From positions 1 through 9,538 of the forward strand of contig JAJOKI010000075.1 in the NCBI GenBank assembly GCA_021129915.1: a stretch of DNA of 9,538 nt, in the 5' to 3' direction. Both the position numbers and the translations under genes were made by a program. The notes under the pieces are model-generated. The model was not told where the DNA came from. It searched no databases and saw nothing but the letters and a program-made list of their open reading frames with translations. This DNA comes from Methanocellales archaeon (GTDB lineage Archaea; Halobacteriota; UBA148; JAJOKI01). Shown here piece after piece: positions 1 through 8,509 of the stretch (its first letter is position 1; the number at the start of each line of letters is the position of its first letter).

Positions 1-1196
1 CCCTCCATATGGAATCCCAGCAGAGCCTGTTAACCGCCATACAGGAGGGCGAGTATCCGATTACAGGACAGTCCGAACGCAGTTCGGGGGCAATGGTCAA
101 GACAGAGCCGGTGTCGTGCGATTTTATCATGGTGGCTGCAGGCAATCTCGATTGCATCGAGGGAATGCATCCAGCACTGCGCTCCAGAATCAAAGGCTAT
201 GGCTACGACATTTACATGCGCGATTCCATGGATGACACGCCAGAGAACCGACGCAAGCTAATTAAGTTCGTGGCACAGGAAGTCACAAAGGATGAAAAGA
301 TTCCTCATTTCACGGTGAACGCGGTCAAGGAGATAATCAAGGAAGCGAAACGCAGCAGTGGCAGAAGGGGGCACCTGACCCTTAAATTGCGCGACCTTGG
401 TGGACTGATTCGGGTTGCCGGTGATATCGCTCGAGCAGAAGGTGCAGAACTCACCGAAGCCAAACATGTCCGCAAAGCCAAGAAGCTAGCGCGCTCGGTT
501 GAACAGCAGGTGGCAGACCGGCATATTGAGCAGATGGGAGATTATAAAGTATTCCGGAGTGAAGGCGCAGAGATAGGAAGGGTTAATGGGCTTGCAATCC
601 TCGGTGGCGAATCTGGAGTGGTCCTCCCTATCGCCGTGGAAATAACACCAGCACAGTCGAAGGAGGAGGGGAAGGTGATCGCGACCGGTCTCCTTCAGGA
701 TATTGCCAGAGAGGCGGTTCAGAATGTTTCGGCCTTCTTCAAAAAATTCTCAGGGCACGACATATCGAATAAGGACATACACATCCAGTTTATAGGGACT
801 TATGAAGGCGTTGAAGGCGACAGCGCATCGATATCGGTTGCTGCGGCGGTCATATCCGCGCTGGAAGGGGTTCCGATCGACCAGGGTGTGGCTATGACGG
901 GGTCGCTATCGGTCAGGGGCGAGGTGCTTCCGGTGGGAGGAGTTACTTATAAAATCGAGGCGGCAGCGCAGTCAGGCATCAAAACGGTTTTAATCCCAAA
1001 GTCGAATGAAAATGATGTACTGCTCGAGGAACATTACAAGGATAAGATAAAAATAGTCCCGGTCTCGACCATCAATGATGTTCTTGAGCATAGCCTCATT
1101 GGTCGAAAAAGGGACAGTCTGATCAAGAGACTCCATAAATTCGCCTCCGATGCCAAGGTGGATATATCATTGCCGGACGGGATAGTGCCGCACTGA
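1..1196 (+). CDS. lonB: Archaeal Lon protease (LonB type), C-terminal part, 5' end outside window
   Basis: This is the end of an ATP-dependent serine protease that degrades unneeded or damaged proteins. Archaeal LonB is normally anchored in the membrane. The frame is open from base 3; the ATG at 9 sits inside a conserved AAA+ stretch ([11 protein letters not shown] just after), so it is not the start. Numbering from that Met, the sensor-1 region AAGNLD lies at 43-48 and the arginine-containing [11 protein letters not shown] at 54-64. A helical domain follows to about 175, then the protease domain at about 176-395. The catalytic dyad is visible: Ser272 in EGDSAS and Lys315 in GGVTYK, 43 residues apart as in the Lon family. 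Walker A and B and the membrane segments would lie upstream of the window. It ends in TGA, 19 nt before tldD on the same strand, which suggests co-transcription. No damage is seen in the visible part. Confidence 0.96.
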   Translation, partial: LHMESQQSLLTAIQEGEYPITGQSERSSGAMVKTEPVSCDFIMVAAGNLDCIEGMHPALRSRIKGYGYDIYMRDSMDDTPENRRKLIKFVAQEVTKDEKIPHFTVNAVKEIIKEAKRSSGRRGHLTLKLRDLGGLIRVAGDIARAEGAELTEAKHVRKAKKLARSVEQQVADRHIEQMGDYKVFRSEGAEIGRVNGLAILGGESGVVLPIAVEITPAQSKEEGKVIATGLLQDIAREAVQNVSAFFKKFSGHDISNKDIHIQFIGTYEGVEGDSASISVAAAVISALEGVPIDQGVAMTGSLSVRGEVLPVGGVTYKIEAAAQSGIKTVLIPKSNENDVLLEEHYKDKIKIVPVSTINDVLEHSLIGRKRDSLIKRLHKFASDAKVDISLPDGIVPH

Positions 1197-1215
1197 GGGA
1201 TTATGGGTAGTTTTA

Positions 1216-2550
1216 ATGGATGCAGATTTTCACGATATCAAAATACTTGAGACTTCCAACACCTCCATCATTTTAGATAACGGAGCCATTGAAGAGATAG
1301 CCACCAGCTTTTCGAAGAGGGCTGGTGTTCGGGTGCTGGTTGATGGTTCATGGGGCTTCACATCTACCGATGACATTGACGCTATCGATGATGCTCTGCG
1401 TTCCGCCACCACCCTGGCGATGCAGGCGCACGAGAAGGCGCCGTGCACTTCATTTCCCATTATCACATTGACAGGTCCCACCAACATTCGCCATATATCG
1501 AAGGTCAAAAAAGACCCGCGTGATGTTCCTGTTGAAGAAAAAGTTCAATTGTTAAAGGACATCGAACAGCAGATGAAACTTCCACAAATCGTCAGCACAA
1601 ACGTACATTATTCAGAGTCGGAAATACATATGATATATACCAACTCGGAAGGTGCTGAATGCGAATCTAAATTGACCCGATGCGGGTTTGGCATTACGGC
1701 GATAGCCAAAGATGGAGATTTGCAGATGGGCTCCGACAGTCGATTCGGCGTTTGCGGTTATGAGATATTCAATCGATACGATGCACTATCACTGGCCAAC
1801 GACGTTGCAACTGCTGCAGTTCAATTGCTAAGTGCAAAAGCGTCTCCTGGGGGACATCTGCCCGTGATACTCGACCCCAAGCTGGCCGGCGTCTTCATAC
1901 ACGAGGCGCTGGGACATGCGGCCGAAGCGGACCTGGTGCTCGAGGGCTGTTCCATCCTCAAAGGGGAGATGGGAAAGCGAATCGCATCTGAATTGATATC
2001 CGTTCACGATGATCCGACGCTCCCAGAATTCGGATATTACCCATTTGATGATGAGGGCGTGTTGCCCGCCAGAACGACGATTATCCAGGACGGCGTCCTC
2101 AATCATTACTTACATTCAAGAGAGACCGCAGCCAGACTTGGTTTCCCAAAATCTGGAAATGCCAGGGCACAGGGATGTGGAATTCCCATTGTACGCATGA
2201 GCAATACGTTCATCGAGGAGGGAGATGCATCATTTGATGAGATGGTCGAGGATATTCAATACGGCATATATCTGATCGGGTCAAGGGGCGGGCAGACGAA
2301 CCCCGGCGAAGGCGTATTTCAATTCAATGCTGAAAAAGGCCGCTTAATTGAAAATGGCTCCCTCACAACGCCACTGCGCAATGTTTCACTTTCTGGTAAC
2401 ACGCTCGAGATTTTGAAAAATGTGGTCGCAGTGGGCAACGATTTGAAATATCACTCGGGATTATGCGGCAAGAATGGTCAACTGATGCCAGTAAGCGATG
2501 GCGCACCGCATATCATGATATCTTCTGCAATGGTGGGTGGTTCTGCATGA
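1216..2550 (+). CDS. tldD: TldD metalloprotease subunit
   Basis: This is the zinc-bearing subunit of the TldD/TldE protease. In bacteria that complex trims unfolded peptides, including microcin B17 precursor and the CcdA antitoxin; its archaeal substrates are unknown. The protein has 444 residues, a usual length. The metal site is complete: HEALGH at 229-234 gives the HExxxH ligands His229 and His234 with Glu230 as base, and Cys417 in LCGKNG matches the family's C-terminal Cys ligand. Other family blocks are GSRGGQTNPGEGVFQF at about 355-370 and the closing PVSDGAPH at 425-432. The ATG at 1216 follows lonB by 19 nt with only a weak GGG at 1205-1207 as ribosome site. Its TGA overlaps the tldE ATG (ATGA), so the subunits are probably translationally coupled, as expected for a heterodimer. 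Cytoplasmic: no signal peptide. Confidence 0.95.
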   Translation: MDADFHDIKILETSNTSIILDNGAIEEIATSFSKRAGVRVLVDGSWGFTSTDDIDAIDDALRSATTLAMQAHEKAPCTSFPIITLTGPTNIRHISKVKKDPRDVPVEEKVQLLKDIEQQMKLPQIVSTNVHYSESEIHMIYTNSEGAECESKLTRCGFGITAIAKDGDLQMGSDSRFGVCGYEIFNRYDALSLANDVATAAVQLLSAKASPGGHLPVILDPKLAGVFIHEALGHAAEADLVLEGCSILKGEMGKRIASELISVHDDPTLPEFGYYPFDDEGVLPARTTIIQDGVLNHYLHSRETAARLGFPKSGNARAQGCGIPIVRMSNTFIEEGDASFDEMVEDIQYGIYLIGSRGGQTNPGEGVFQFNAEKGRLIENGSLTTPLRNVSLSGNTLEILKNVVAVGNDLKYHSGLCGKNGQLMPVSDGAPHIMISSAMVGGSA

Positions 2551-3878
2551 TGCCGCGGGGATGCGACATGGGATCCATCGTAGAACGTGCCGAGCAAGCC
2601 GGCGCTGATGAGGTCGAGGTTTTTCACGTTGATGGAAAAGTAACCTCCATCGACATCAAGAGGGATGAGGTCAGCCTGGCAGAGAGATCGATTATATATG
2701 GCATGGGCATCAGGGCATCCGTCGACGGCGCAGTTGGTTTTTCGAGCACCAACGATTTTACGAAAGTCGAGGAAGTTATCGAGAATGCCATAAGATATGC
2801 CGCCATCAAATCACAGGATGCTGGTGATTGGAGGGGATTTCCATCCAACAGCAAATATCCAAAAGTAGACGGTGTATTTGACAAAAAGCTTCATGACATC
2901 GGCCTAAGTGCTTGCATAGATCTCTGCTGTGAGATGATAGACGGCGCCAAATCAGTGGAACGTGCCATGCCCACCTCCGGGAGCTTCGCATGCTCCTCCT
3001 CGACCAGAACAATCTGCAACTCGAATGGAATTATGGTGTGTGAATCCGGAACCCTTATCGAGGGGTCAATCGATTCAGTGGCACGTGATGGCGATATCTC
3101 GACAGCATCGGAATTTGATATATCAAGGAGTCTGGATATCGATTTTTATCAGATTGGTTTCAATGCGTCGGACCTTGCCAGCCGGTCTTTGAATGGGATC
3201 ACAATAGAGTCGGGCGAAGTCCCTGTTCTGTTCAGACCGACCGCCTTTGCAGATATCATCGGCCATGCACTGGTTCCATCATTAAGCGCGGACAATGTCC
3301 AGAAGGGGAGGTCGGCGCTGTGCGGAAGGCTGGGCACTGCTATAGCTTCAGAGGAGCTTGACATTATCGATGACGGTTTGCTCGCTAAGGGAGTTGGGAC
3401 CGCGAGGATGGATGATGAAGGGACTCCCTCTCAAAAATCCAGTATAATCGTCAATGGTATGCTTGAGAACTTCCTGTATGACTGTTATACTGCGGGTAAA
3501 GATGCCCGAAAGAGCACCGGCAACGGCGTCCGTCACTCATATTCATCTGCGCCATCCGTTGGCATTCGCAATATGACTGTCCAGTATCCGCCGACGGATA
3601 TCATTTCTGAGACCTCTCACGGAATCTTGGTCAGTTCGGTGATCGGGATGCATACCGCGAACCCGGTATCCGGCGACTTCTCGGTCGAGGCGAGAAACGC
3701 CTTTATGATCCGGGACGGTTCTATCTGCGAGCCTGTCAAGTCCCTCATGATATCTGGAAATGTGTTTGAGTTATTGCAGAAGATAGATGGAGCGGGCTTT
3801 GATGTTCGTGCTGTTGGCAATATCCTCACTCCGACCGTCAGAGTTTCAAACCAGCGGGTTATAGGTAGTAGGGGGTAA
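2547..3878 (+). CDS. tldE: TldE/PmbA-like partner subunit of TldD
   Basis: This is the non-catalytic partner of TldD, from the same fold family (TldD/PmbA). The open frame reaches back to an ATG at 2463, but that would overlap tldD by 88 nt. The ATG at 2547 gives the classic 4-nt ATGA overlap, has GGTGG at about 2536-2540 before it, and yields 443 residues, normal for the family. The ATG at 2568 is another possible start. There is no HExxxH: the matching segment reads ADIIGHALVPS at about residues 235-245, so the Glu base and first His are missing, as is typical for TldE. Family blocks include DDEGTPSQKSSIIVNGMLENFLYD (about 289-312) and the C-terminal VRAVGNILTPTVRV. It ends 3 nt before the radical SAM gene. 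It probably forms the peptide-binding chamber with TldD. Confidence 0.93.
   Translation: MMPRGCDMGSIVERAEQAGADEVEVFHVDGKVTSIDIKRDEVSLAERSIIYGMGIRASVDGAVGFSSTNDFTKVEEVIENAIRYAAIKSQDAGDWRGFPSNSKYPKVDGVFDKKLHDIGLSACIDLCCEMIDGAKSVERAMPTSGSFACSSSTRTICNSNGIMVCESGTLIEGSIDSVARDGDISTASEFDISRSLDIDFYQIGFNASDLASRSLNGITIESGEVPVLFRPTAFADIIGHALVPSLSADNVQKGRSALCGRLGTAIASEELDIIDDGLLAKGVGTARMDDEGTPSQKSSIIVNGMLENFLYDCYTAGKDARKSTGNGVRHSYSSAPSVGIRNMTVQYPPTDIISETSHGILVSSVIGMHTANPVSGDFSVEARNAFMIRDGSICEPVKSLMISGNVFELLQKIDGAGFDVRAVGNILTPTVRVSNQRVIGSRG
3871..3876 (+). promoter_or_regulatory. Ribosome binding site of the radical SAM gene
   Basis: GGGGGT lies 5 nt before the ATG at 3882 and overlaps the last codons of tldE. 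It is one of the clearer Shine-Dalgarno-like sites here. It supports the chosen start and operon translation after tldE. Confidence 0.6.
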
Positions 3879-3881
3879 ATC

Positions 3882-4730
3882 ATGGCAAAATATATAGCCG
3901 CGAAGGAAACTTCATCACTCGACTCAAAAATAGAGCGCTCTCATAAAATCCTCCAGAACTGCCATTTCTGTGAGCGGCGCTGTGGTGCGAATCGGCTAAA
4001 ACATGAAGTTGGATACTGCGGTGTCGATGCTGTATCGCACTATGCATCGGAATTCCTGCATTATGGCGAGGAGCCGGAACTGGTACCATCGCACACGATT
4101 TTTTTCACAGGATGTACATTCTCCTGCGTATATTGCCAGAACTGGGATATAGCGCATAGAATCGCTCCCGAAGAGCCCCTTCTTCCGGAAAAGATGGCGG
4201 AACTTATCGCTATGAGGAAATATCAGGGCGCGAGAAACGTGAATTTTGTGGGCGGGGACCCAACGCCGCACTTACATGCCATACTGCAAATCATGAATAA
4301 ATGCAATGTCAACACGCCCATGATCTGGAACTCCAACATGTACTGCTCAAAAGAGGCGATGGAATTGTTAAGCGGTGTGATAGATGTTTATTTAGCGGAT
4401 TTCCGATATGGGGCTGATGAATGCGCACAGAAATACTCAAATGTAAAAAACTACTGGCACATCGTCACACGAAACATCCTCGCGGCATACGGGGATGCAG
4501 AGCTTATCATAAGACATCTTGTGCTGCCCGGCCATATTGAGTGCTGTACGAAGCCAATCGTGGAGTGGATTGCGGAATACATGCCTGAAGTGAGGTTCAA
4601 TCTCATGTTTCAGTACACGCCGCATTACAAAGCGAACCAATACCCAGAGCTGAACAGTAGGCTGGGATATGAGGAAAGAAGGAGAGCGCTCGAGATCGTT
4701 CAAAGTGCCGGAGTAAAAAACTTGGTGTGA
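3882..4730 (+). CDS. Radical SAM protein, PflX-like (COG1313 type)
   Basis: This is a 282-residue radical SAM enzyme. The cluster motif CxxxCxxC is Cys78, Cys82 and Cys85 (GCTFSCVYCQNWD), which should bind a 4Fe-4S cluster that cleaves S-adenosylmethionine. A GGDPTPH motif at 124-130 matches the usual GGE SAM-contact position. Ahead of the core is a second Cys group, Cys27, Cys30, Cys34 and Cys46 (NCHFCERRCGANR ... GYCG), typical of the PflX/COG1313 group and possibly a further metal site. The family is often labelled 'pyruvate formate-lyase activating enzyme-like', but no glycyl radical enzyme gene is in the window and the substrate is unknown. It starts 3 nt after tldE with a good ribosome site, so it is probably the last gene of the lonB-tldD-tldE operon. 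The family is clear; the function is not. Confidence 0.88.
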   Translation: MAKYIAAKETSSLDSKIERSHKILQNCHFCERRCGANRLKHEVGYCGVDAVSHYASEFLHYGEEPELVPSHTIFFTGCTFSCVYCQNWDIAHRIAPEEPLLPEKMAELIAMRKYQGARNVNFVGGDPTPHLHAILQIMNKCNVNTPMIWNSNMYCSKEAMELLSGVIDVYLADFRYGADECAQKYSNVKNYWHIVTRNILAAYGDAELIIRHLVLPGHIECCTKPIVEWIAEYMPEVRFNLMFQYTPHYKANQYPELNSRLGYEERRRALEIVQSAGVKNLV

Positions 4731-4752
4731 CATCTGACAGTTCGCTCAACCC

Positions 4753-4946
4753 TTAAAATATCCTTCTTATATTTGGGATCAGGTCGAAGTCCTTGTCATT
4801 GGAATATATCTCTTTTATTCCAAGTCTTTCCATCTGTGAGGCGATGACCAGGTCATCCCAATGTTTCCAGGATATCCCGGTTCTCTCTTGTAAAGTATGA
4901 GTAGAAACGATATCCAAACGAACACATTGGAGTCGATAAAACGCAT
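4753..4946 (-). pseudogene. Decayed PIN-domain (VapC-type) toxin
   Basis: Reading down from the ATG at 4946, the first residues are MRFIDSNVFVW, the typical start of a PIN-domain ribonuclease with its first metal-binding Asp. That frame then degenerates and stops. A second minus-strand frame carries the rest: VSTHTLQE (about 4885-4908), matching the PIN S...L.E motif, then WDDLVIASQMERLG and EIYSNDKDFDLIPNIRRIF, ending at TAA 4753-4755. These hold the third and fourth acidic positions. The acidic motifs are all present in order, but the whole is about 64 codons against the usual 120-150. Only about 12 residues separate LQE from DDLVIA, and the frame shifts between the first two motifs. The simplest reading is at least two internal deletions, one of them frame-shifting. 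An intact toxin cannot be made. It lies antisense and convergent to the upstream operon. Confidence 0.8.
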
Positions 4947-4947
4947 T

Positions 4948-5037
4948 CTATCTACCCAGTGCCTCTTCGATATCTTCCAATTCGACTTTGTCGATGTTTG
5001 CCGTACCTTTCGCATCTTTTACTCTGAGGATAACTTT
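4948..5037 (-). pseudogene. Truncated antitoxin-like tail upstream of the PIN toxin remnant
   Basis: A 29-codon minus-strand frame ends at TAG 4948-4950, one base before the toxin remnant's ATG, as expected for an antitoxin-toxin operon. It reads KVILRVKDAKGT ... ELEDIEEALGR, a charged stretch resembling the C-terminal tail of a small antitoxin. There is no start codon: the frame is closed upstream by an in-frame TAA (complement of 5038-5040), and beyond lie the mer promoter and mer itself. The head of the gene is therefore lost. I cannot assign it to a named antitoxin family; the identification rests on position and the decayed toxin next to it. Confidence 0.45.
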
Positions 5038-5043
5038 TTAAAT
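5035..5043 (+). promoter_or_regulatory. TATA box of the mer promoter
   Basis: TTTTTAAAT is centred about 34 nt before the mer ATG at 5073. With archaeal TATA-to-start spacing of about 25 nt, transcription would begin near 5065, leaving a leader of only a few bases. No Shine-Dalgarno sequence precedes the ATG, which fits a leaderless or near-leaderless mRNA. A second A/T box (AATTTAAATTT, 5053-5063) is too close to the ATG to be the TATA element. Confidence 0.5.
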
Positions 5044-5072
5044 CCTGCGACCAATTTAAATTTGATACTCTT

Positions 5073-6829
<1,757 letters not shown>

Positions 6830-6832
6830 ATC

Positions 6833-7405
6833 TTATAAAAGGTCCAATTCCCCGACTATCTTCTCCACTGCCGCCTCTGCATCAGTAATTTTTTTTCCGC
6901 CCGTAATTACCAACTTGCCGGACCCAAACAACAACACCACCACTTTTGGGTTTGATAGTCGATAAACCAATCCTGGAAATACCTCTGGTTCATATTCGAT
7001 ATTCTCCAAACCGAGTCCGATGGCGATCGCGTTGAGGTTCAGTTCCGTGCCCATGTCAGCAGATGCGACGATATTTTGAACAACTATTTGCGGCTCATCC
7101 ACGACTTTGATGCCAACATCGCGCATATTCTTGAAAACTCTACTTAGTCCTACATCGACATCATCGATGCTTTTTGCACCAGTACATACGATCTTGCCGG
7201 ATTTAAATATCAACGCAGCAGTCTTTGGATTCTTGGTTCGATACACTAACCCTGGAAACCGCTTTGGGTCATATTCGGCGACATCAAATTCAAGCGCCAG
7301 TGCTTTTAAGTCCAGCTCCTGTCCTATTGCAGTAGATGCCACAACATTTTCAATCCTTATGGTCTTCTTTGCCGCTTCTGATTTGGATATGGTGATGCCC
7401 TCCAC
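6833..7405 (-). CDS. tbp: TATA-box-binding protein
   Basis: This general transcription factor binds the TATA box and, with TFB, recruits RNA polymerase. The 190 residues contain the two expected direct repeats, about 15-100 and 106-190. Each has the same landmarks: IENVVAS/VQNIVAS, RFPGLVYR/VFPGLVYR and LIFKSGK/LLFGSGK. The DNA-bending Phe pairs are Phe50 with Phe67 and Phe143 with Phe160. The start is a GTG at 7405; no ATG occurs in frame upstream before a TAA, and no in-frame ATG follows until well inside repeat 1. The resulting N-terminal extension before the first repeat is about 14 residues, slightly longer than in many methanogens. A TATA element lies about 36 nt upstream, giving a nearly leaderless mRNA. 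It is followed after 3 nt by ogt, so the two probably share a transcript. Confidence 0.96.
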   Translation of the reverse strand: MEGITISKSEAAKKTIRIENVVASTAIGQELDLKALALEFDVAEYDPKRFPGLVYRTKNPKTAALIFKSGKIVCTGAKSIDDVDVGLSRVFKNMRDVGIKVVDEPQIVVQNIVASADMGTELNLNAIAIGLGLENIEYEPEVFPGLVYRLSNPKVVVLLFGSGKLVITGGKKITDAEAAVEKIVGELDLL

Positions 7406-7434
7406 CTTCGATGGTGAGGTCGTTTGTCTTCCTT

Positions 7435-7449
7435 CTTATATATATTAAG
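7435..7449. promoter_or_regulatory. Shared, nearly palindromic TATA element of the tbp/trmG10 divergent promoter
   Basis: CTTATATATATTAAG reads CTTAATATATATAAG on the other strand, so each strand shows an archaeal box-A-like sequence (CTTATATA on plus, TTAATATA on minus). Its centre, 7442, is about 37 nt from the tbp GTG (7405) and about 33 nt from the trmG10 ATG (7475). Both distances suit a TATA box about 25 nt before the start of a near-leaderless mRNA. No other good TATA box exists for tbp. For trmG10, the TATAT at about 7460-7464 is too close to its ATG. Confidence 0.6.
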
Positions 7450-7474
7450 TGGTTTATGCATATATGTCGATATC

Positions 7475-8506
7475 ATGCGGATTGCATTCGAACTCTCAGG
7501 AGAACATCAAACACTGCCCAGGTCAGAGGTACTCGGTTGTTTGACATCTACTGGCATCCCGTTTAAGGAGATAGCCACTTTAGACCAGGTTCTTATCATC
7601 GAAATCGATGAAATGCCGCCGATTGCAAAGCGTCTTGCCATGACCCATCATATTTTGGAAGTTATTGACATGTGTCAAGTGTCACCTCAAAGAGACTCCA
7701 ACACAAATATGGAGCTGATAACAGCCATGGTAAGTGCATCGGATTTACCGCTTGGTAACGAGAAGACCTTTTGCGTCAGGGCAAAAATCATCAAGAATTA
7801 TACTTATGAAACCTCAACACTGGAGAGGGATATCGGCGCCATCATCTATAAACGGGGATATAGGGTGAATTTAGAAAATCCTGATGTCGTTTTTCGTCTC
7901 GTCATTACCGGCGATAAATGCATATTTGGCCGGTTGTTGTTTTCGATAGACAGACACCAATATGAGTCTCGTCGGCCACATCTAAAACCATTCTTCTATC
8001 CAGGGGCATTATTACCTGGAGTTGCGCGCACCATAGTCAATATCTCCTCTGTCCGTCCTGGAGAACTCCTGCTGGACCCGTTCTGTGGGACTGGGGGCAT
8101 ACTGATCGAAGCTGGGTTGACTGGGGTCAATTGCCTCGGCATGGACGTACAGCGTAAGATGGTGCAAGGTACTGCGACCAATTTCCAGCATTATGATATA
8201 GGGGGAGAGCTGATAATTGGAGATGCGTGTAATATCGGGCTGGCAGATAGTTCTGTGGATGCAATCGTGACGGATATCCCATATGGGCGGTCGACTTTGT
8301 ACATGGCACAATCACTGCAAGATTTATATGTTAAATCATTAAAGGAGATGTGTCGCGTACTCAAACCTGGAAAGAATGCTGTGATCGTGTCACAAATTCC
8401 CATGGGGGCAATCGGCGAGGATGTCGGCTTTAAAGTACTCGAATGTCATCAGCAACGAGTTCACAAGAGTTTAACACGCCATATAATTATATTGATAAAA
8501 AGGTGA
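7475..8506 (+). CDS. trmG10: tRNA (guanine(10)-N2)-dimethyltransferase, THUMP plus methyltransferase
   Basis: This enzyme methylates G10 of tRNA at N2 using SAM. From the ATG at 7475 it has 343 residues. The N-terminal half to about 160 includes a THUMP RNA-binding domain. A linker with RRPHLKPFFYPGALLPGVAR (166-185) is typical of COG1041 proteins. The Rossmann methyltransferase follows, with motif I LLDPFCGTGG at 199-208 and motif IV TDIPYGRST at 266-274. The DIPYG form replaces the more common D-P-P-Y; a non-Pro second residue is tolerated in this group. The frame is open back to a TTG at 7424, but the upstream part has no family character and would overlap the TATA element, so 7475 is preferred. 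There is no ribosome site, which fits leaderless translation. It is followed 3 nt later by RNase Z, making a tRNA maturation operon. The gene symbol is a family name. Confidence 0.9.
   Translation: MRIAFELSGEHQTLPRSEVLGCLTSTGIPFKEIATLDQVLIIEIDEMPPIAKRLAMTHHILEVIDMCQVSPQRDSNTNMELITAMVSASDLPLGNEKTFCVRAKIIKNYTYETSTLERDIGAIIYKRGYRVNLENPDVVFRLVITGDKCIFGRLLFSIDRHQYESRRPHLKPFFYPGALLPGVARTIVNISSVRPGELLLDPFCGTGGILIEAGLTGVNCLGMDVQRKMVQGTATNFQHYDIGGELIIGDACNIGLADSSVDAIVTDIPYGRSTLYMAQSLQDLYVKSLKEMCRVLKPGKNAVIVSQIPMGAIGEDVGFKVLECHQQRVHKSLTRHIIILIKR
8501..8506 (+). promoter_or_regulatory. Ribosome binding site of rnz
   Basis: AGGTGA overlaps the trmG10 stop codon and ends 3 nt before the rnz ATG at 8510. 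It matches the archaeal 16S anti-Shine-Dalgarno and supports both the start and co-translation with trmG10. Confidence 0.6.
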
Positions 8507-8509
8507 ATC

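Noticed and set aside
2463..2546. Earlier ATG for tldE at 2463
   Set aside because: It would overlap tldD by 88 nt across its conserved C-terminus (the Cys417 region), and the added residues do not resemble a TldE start. The ATGA overlap at 2547 is far more likely.
4843..4857. Perfect 7-bp inverted repeat GATGACC-A-GGTCATC
   Set aside because: It falls within the DDLVIA codons of the PIN toxin remnant and is explained by coding sequence; a single short palindrome with no second copy is not good evidence for an operator.
7107..7448. 113-codon open frame on the plus strand across tbp
   Set aside because: It is antisense to the second half of conserved tbp repeat 1 and the TBP N-terminus, rich in Ser/Thr/Ala as shadows often are, with no start signals.
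7424..7474. Earlier TTG start for trmG10
   Set aside because: The extra 17 residues have no family match, and the frame would cover the TATA element shared with tbp. The ATG at 7475 fits leaderless spacing.
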